Shown here piece by piece: positions 62,132 to 64,000 of a stretch of 64,000 nt of DNA; position 1 is the stretch's first letter, and the number at the start of each line of letters is the position of its first letter. A model generated the notes under the pieces. That model ran no database searches, was not told where the DNA came from, and saw only the letters and a list, made by a program, of their open reading frames with translations. Both the position numbers and the translations under genes were made by a program. Source of the stretch: CAZJJK01 sp964546285 (GTDB lineage: Bacteria; Spirochaetota; Spirochaetia; Treponematales; Breznakiellaceae); the NCBI GenBank assembly GCA_964546285.1, contig CAZJJK010000001.1:67227-131226 (forward strand), in the 5' to 3' direction.

Positions 62132-63704
62132 CACAATTCCGACAAGGGCCCTCATAGCGGCCCTGAATATGCTCTTTAGCCGCCAAGGCGCCACGCTTCC
62201 AGATTATATCCAAGCTATCGGTAAAAACATTGCCTAAAGGCCGCGACAGCTCAAGGTCTTCTCGGCAGAGAGGGACCGTACCATCCAATAAAATAGAAAT
62301 ATCCCGCTGGAGATGCCAACAGACCGGCCGCTCCAAAGGCGATAAGTCCGAAGCCCTTAGGTCCGGTAGGAAACCATGGAAACTGTCATATTTTTGAACA
62401 ATAACATTCGCCGTTTTCGCTTTCCACGCTCGATAAAAAGATTCAAGATCTTCCTCGGCGCCCCGGAAACGGACAGCTTGAATATAGCAATCATGGGGAA
62501 AAAGCCGCAAACAATCTTCGGCAAAGGCATGAGACTCAACAAAACCTTCACCGCGAAGCTCCTTATACCGTTTTTCGTCATTCGTATCCAAGGATATAAT
62601 CCAGCTTATCGGCGCCATACCGTTATATCGCGGCGCCGCCTTAACGCTGGCCGCCGCCAAGCGTTCAAGAACGGCGGAGTCCCAGCCAATACCGCTGGTT
62701 TCAAGCACCGCAGCTAAGGCTGGTTTATTAAGAATAGCGCCTAAAAACCGCTCTATATCTGGATGAAAAGCGGCTTCACCCCATAATGACAGATCGATAA
62801 CGGCGTCGCCGGCGAAATCTTCTATAGCGTCCAATAAAGCGAAAAAGCGAGCGCTTTCCATGAAATCCCGCCGCTCTAGAACACTTATTTCGGCTCCGCC
62901 AAAGCGCGGATAAGGACAGAACGAGCAAGCTTGAGGGCACTTACCATGCACCTGAATCCCGAAAAAAGCCGGTAAAGTACGCAGGGCTTCAGGACATTCC
63001 GCTATAAAGCGTTCGGCGTCATCGGCTGACTCGTACGCGGCGTTAAGAAAACGCTCTATCAATAAAAAATTACGGCGCTTATCGGCGCTAAAACTTAACC
63101 TAAACGCGCGTAAATCCTTTTTTGATATTTCCGTTTCTATATCAAAAGCGTTGATGTCCTTCTGAATGACAGAAAAGAGCAAATCGCGCTCCACCCGGCC
63201 ATGGTCATCGCCTGCCAGAGCGGCTAAAGCCGAGGCTGTTCCTGGCGCTAAAAGCTCCGGCGCGAAACCATACGGCCAACCATCCGCGAAGCAATACTCG
63301 GCGGCATAGCGTTTAAAACGTTCAGCTAAGGCCTCGGCGATCGTTGTATCCAAAAGAGGACAGTCAGCCCAGGCAAAATAGAGAAAATCATACCCCACCG
63401 CCTGGGCGGCTAGAGCTTCCAGAGTCCGTTTTTTATCCCAAGAATCGGACCAAAGTTGCTCCGTTGGAATAGTCTGCGCGGCGCTTATAGTGTCTAAAAC
63501 GCTTTCATCATCGCCCTTTTTATCGAAATCGATAATACGTGAGCTTGTTCCGCTTAAAGAAGCGCGGAGCAGAACGATTTTTGCCAAGCCCGGAAAAGTA
63601 GCGACTTTTCTCAAGCAGCGTTCAACGGCGGAAAGCCCACTAGCCAGAGGCGCGAACGCTTCAGGCGCCAAGCGGGCCGCGTATATTACTGCGACAGCCT
63701 TCAT
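62106..63704 (-). CDS. spiro-SPASM-type radical SAM protein with N-terminal nucleotidyltransferase-like domain
   Basis: A 532-residue protein. The first 230 residues resemble an NTP-transferase fold (FAWADCPLLDTTIAEAL is a typical metal/nucleotide segment). Then a radical SAM core: Cys256, Cys260, Cys263 in CPQACSFCPYPR bind the 4Fe-4S cluster; sequence runs to about 450. A SPASM domain with extra cysteines closes it (CWHLQRD, LCREDLE, CRNCDEYY). This matches my memory of the spirochaete-specific spiro-SPASM family, whose reaction is not known. It starts a five-gene minus-strand cluster and has no ribosome-binding site; its promoter suggests a leaderless message. Confidence 0.88.
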   Translation of the reverse strand: MKAVAVIYAARLAPEAFAPLASGLSAVERCLRKVATFPGLAKIVLLRASLSGTSSRIIDFDKKGDDESVLDTISAAQTIPTEQLWSDSWDKKRTLEALAAQAVGYDFLYFAWADCPLLDTTIAEALAERFKRYAAEYCFADGWPYGFAPELLAPGTASALAALAGDDHGRVERDLLFSVIQKDINAFDIETEISKKDLRAFRLSFSADKRRNFLLIERFLNAAYESADDAERFIAECPEALRTLPAFFGIQVHGKCPQACSFCPYPRFGGAEISVLERRDFMESARFFALLDAIEDFAGDAVIDLSLWGEAAFHPDIERFLGAILNKPALAAVLETSGIGWDSAVLERLAAASVKAAPRYNGMAPISWIISLDTNDEKRYKELRGEGFVESHAFAEDCLRLFPHDCYIQAVRFRGAEEDLESFYRAWKAKTANVIVQKYDSFHGFLPDLRASDLSPLERPVCWHLQRDISILLDGTVPLCREDLELSRPLGNVFTDSLDIIWKRGALAAKEHIQGRYEGPCRNCDEYYTYNF

Positions 63705-63710
63705 ATCGAT

Positions 63711-63716
63711 ATTGTA
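63711..63716 (-). promoter_or_regulatory. -10 element of the spiro-SPASM gene, placed for a leaderless start
   Basis: Minus-strand TACAAT, five of six consensus bases, with the expected +1 falling on the A of the ATG at 63704 (seven bases on). The -35 is weak. It faces the xseA promoter. Confidence 0.5.
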
Positions 63717-63765
63717 TCGGCAATACGCCGGACAAGGAATAGTCGAACGCGTAGCTTTAAACGCG

Positions 63766-63794
63766 TTGCGCTCAAAGCGCCCGCCGACTATACT
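63766..63794 (+). promoter_or_regulatory. xseA promoter, leaderless geometry
   Basis: TTGCGC (63766-63771), 17-base spacer, TATACT (63789-63794). The +1 would fall at 63801, the A of the xseA ATG, and no Shine-Dalgarno precedes the ATG. Confidence 0.55.
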
Positions 63795-63800
63795 GCTTTC

Positions 63801-64000
63801 ATGTCCGACAGCGCCTATTCGGTTACGCGATTAACGGAACTCATCAGAAACCAGTTGGAAAGCGCTTTCACGGATATAACGGTGGAAGGCGAAATCTCAA
63901 ATTGTAGACCGTCCAGTACAGGTCACCTTTATTTTACGCTTAAGGACGCCGCTTCCGCGCTTTCCGTCGTCATGTTCCGCAACCGTTATAAAAATTTAAC
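63801..64000 (+). CDS. xseA: exodeoxyribonuclease VII large subunit, N-terminal part
   Basis: 66 codons before the window edge. The N-terminal OB-fold of XseA is visible: YSVTRLTELIRNQLE, FTDITVEGEISNCRPSSTGH and YFTLKDAASALSVVMFRN. XseA and XseB together degrade single-stranded DNA from either end. It is divergent from the spiro-SPASM gene. The catalytic domain is outside the window. Confidence 0.92.
   Translation, partial: MSDSAYSVTRLTELIRNQLESAFTDITVEGEISNCRPSSTGHLYFTLKDAASALSVVMFRNRYKNL

Noticed and set aside
1..64000. CRISPR arrays, rRNA genes, prophage or transposon genes
   Set aside because: No periodic direct repeats, rRNA-like runs, integrases, transposases or phage structural genes are seen.

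Overview
The window looks like chromosomal DNA of a spirochaete of the Treponema type. The main evidence is a periplasmic-flagellar sheath protein (FlaA), a radical-SAM protein of the spirochaetal spiro-SPASM kind, an isoleucyl-tRNA synthetase with eukaryote-like traits, an LptD/OstA-like outer-membrane protein, and several genes I know only as spirochaete-conserved proteins. From memory, the stretch amidase, flaA, rpsT, HU, lnt, rho, rpmE resembles Treponema pallidum TP0247-TP0255. Base composition appears even (mid-40s % GC by eye). I see no prophage, insertion sequence, CRISPR array or rRNA. Coding density is very high and many genes overlap by 4-30 bases.

Layout. 1-13170 (minus): one long, translationally coupled gene string running prfB (with a programmed frameshift), a PEGA-domain protein, ftsY, an envelope protein, a LolC-LolD-LolE type transporter, a truncated mcsA, a divergent mcsB, clpC, a fumarylacetoacetase-family enzyme and the start of a valine-pyruvate aminotransferase. 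13269-14720 (plus): an exported two-module protein. 14745-21090 (minus): phoH, a 7TM-HD phosphohydrolase, ybeY, corC and an exported TPR protein. 21332-27540 (minus): uvrA and lptD. 27676-27749: tRNA-Val. 27840-32627 (minus): mfd, a HAD hydrolase, plsC. 32678-34021 (plus): two conserved unknowns. 34059-38976 (minus): ileS with a lipoprotein gene, and fmdB with a zinc-ribbon membrane protein. 39128-40823 (plus): rex and an RlmK-like methyltransferase. 40930-47792 (minus): a small zinc protein, rpsT, HU, lnt, a response regulator, a TPR mini-protein, bactofilin, a CinA-C/PncC amidase, rho and rpmE. 48149-50082 (plus): an IscR-like regulator and a membrane protein with repeated winged-helix-like modules. 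50237-50308: tRNA-Glu. 50347-52806 (plus): a JAMM-DinG fusion. 52927-63704 (minus): a RelA/SpoT-TPR protein, flaA, a GerMN protein, an amidase, and a five-gene nucleotide-sugar/glycan cluster headed by the spiro-SPASM gene. 63801-64000 (plus): the start of xseA.

How the genes work together. Most of the window is housekeeping: translation (prfB, ileS, rpsT, rpmE, ybeY, two tRNAs), transcription termination and coupled repair (rho, mfd), excision repair and recombination (uvrA, xseA, DinG-like), protein targeting and lipoprotein processing (ftsY, lnt, Lol-like), envelope building (lptD-like, plsC, amidase, bactofilin) and regulated proteolysis (clpC with McsA/McsB relatives). The less ordinary parts are the eroded arginine-kinase branch of the Clp module, the IscR-like regulator paired with a repeat-built membrane protein, the JAMM-helicase fusion, the alarmone-synthetase-TPR fusion behind flaA, and the spiro-SPASM/SpsF/SpsG-methyltransferase/ATP-grasp cluster upstream of the amidase and flaA. 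That cluster is the best candidate here for a poorly described pathway, probably making a surface or flagellar sugar modification. Several genes also appear to be transcribed without a leader.
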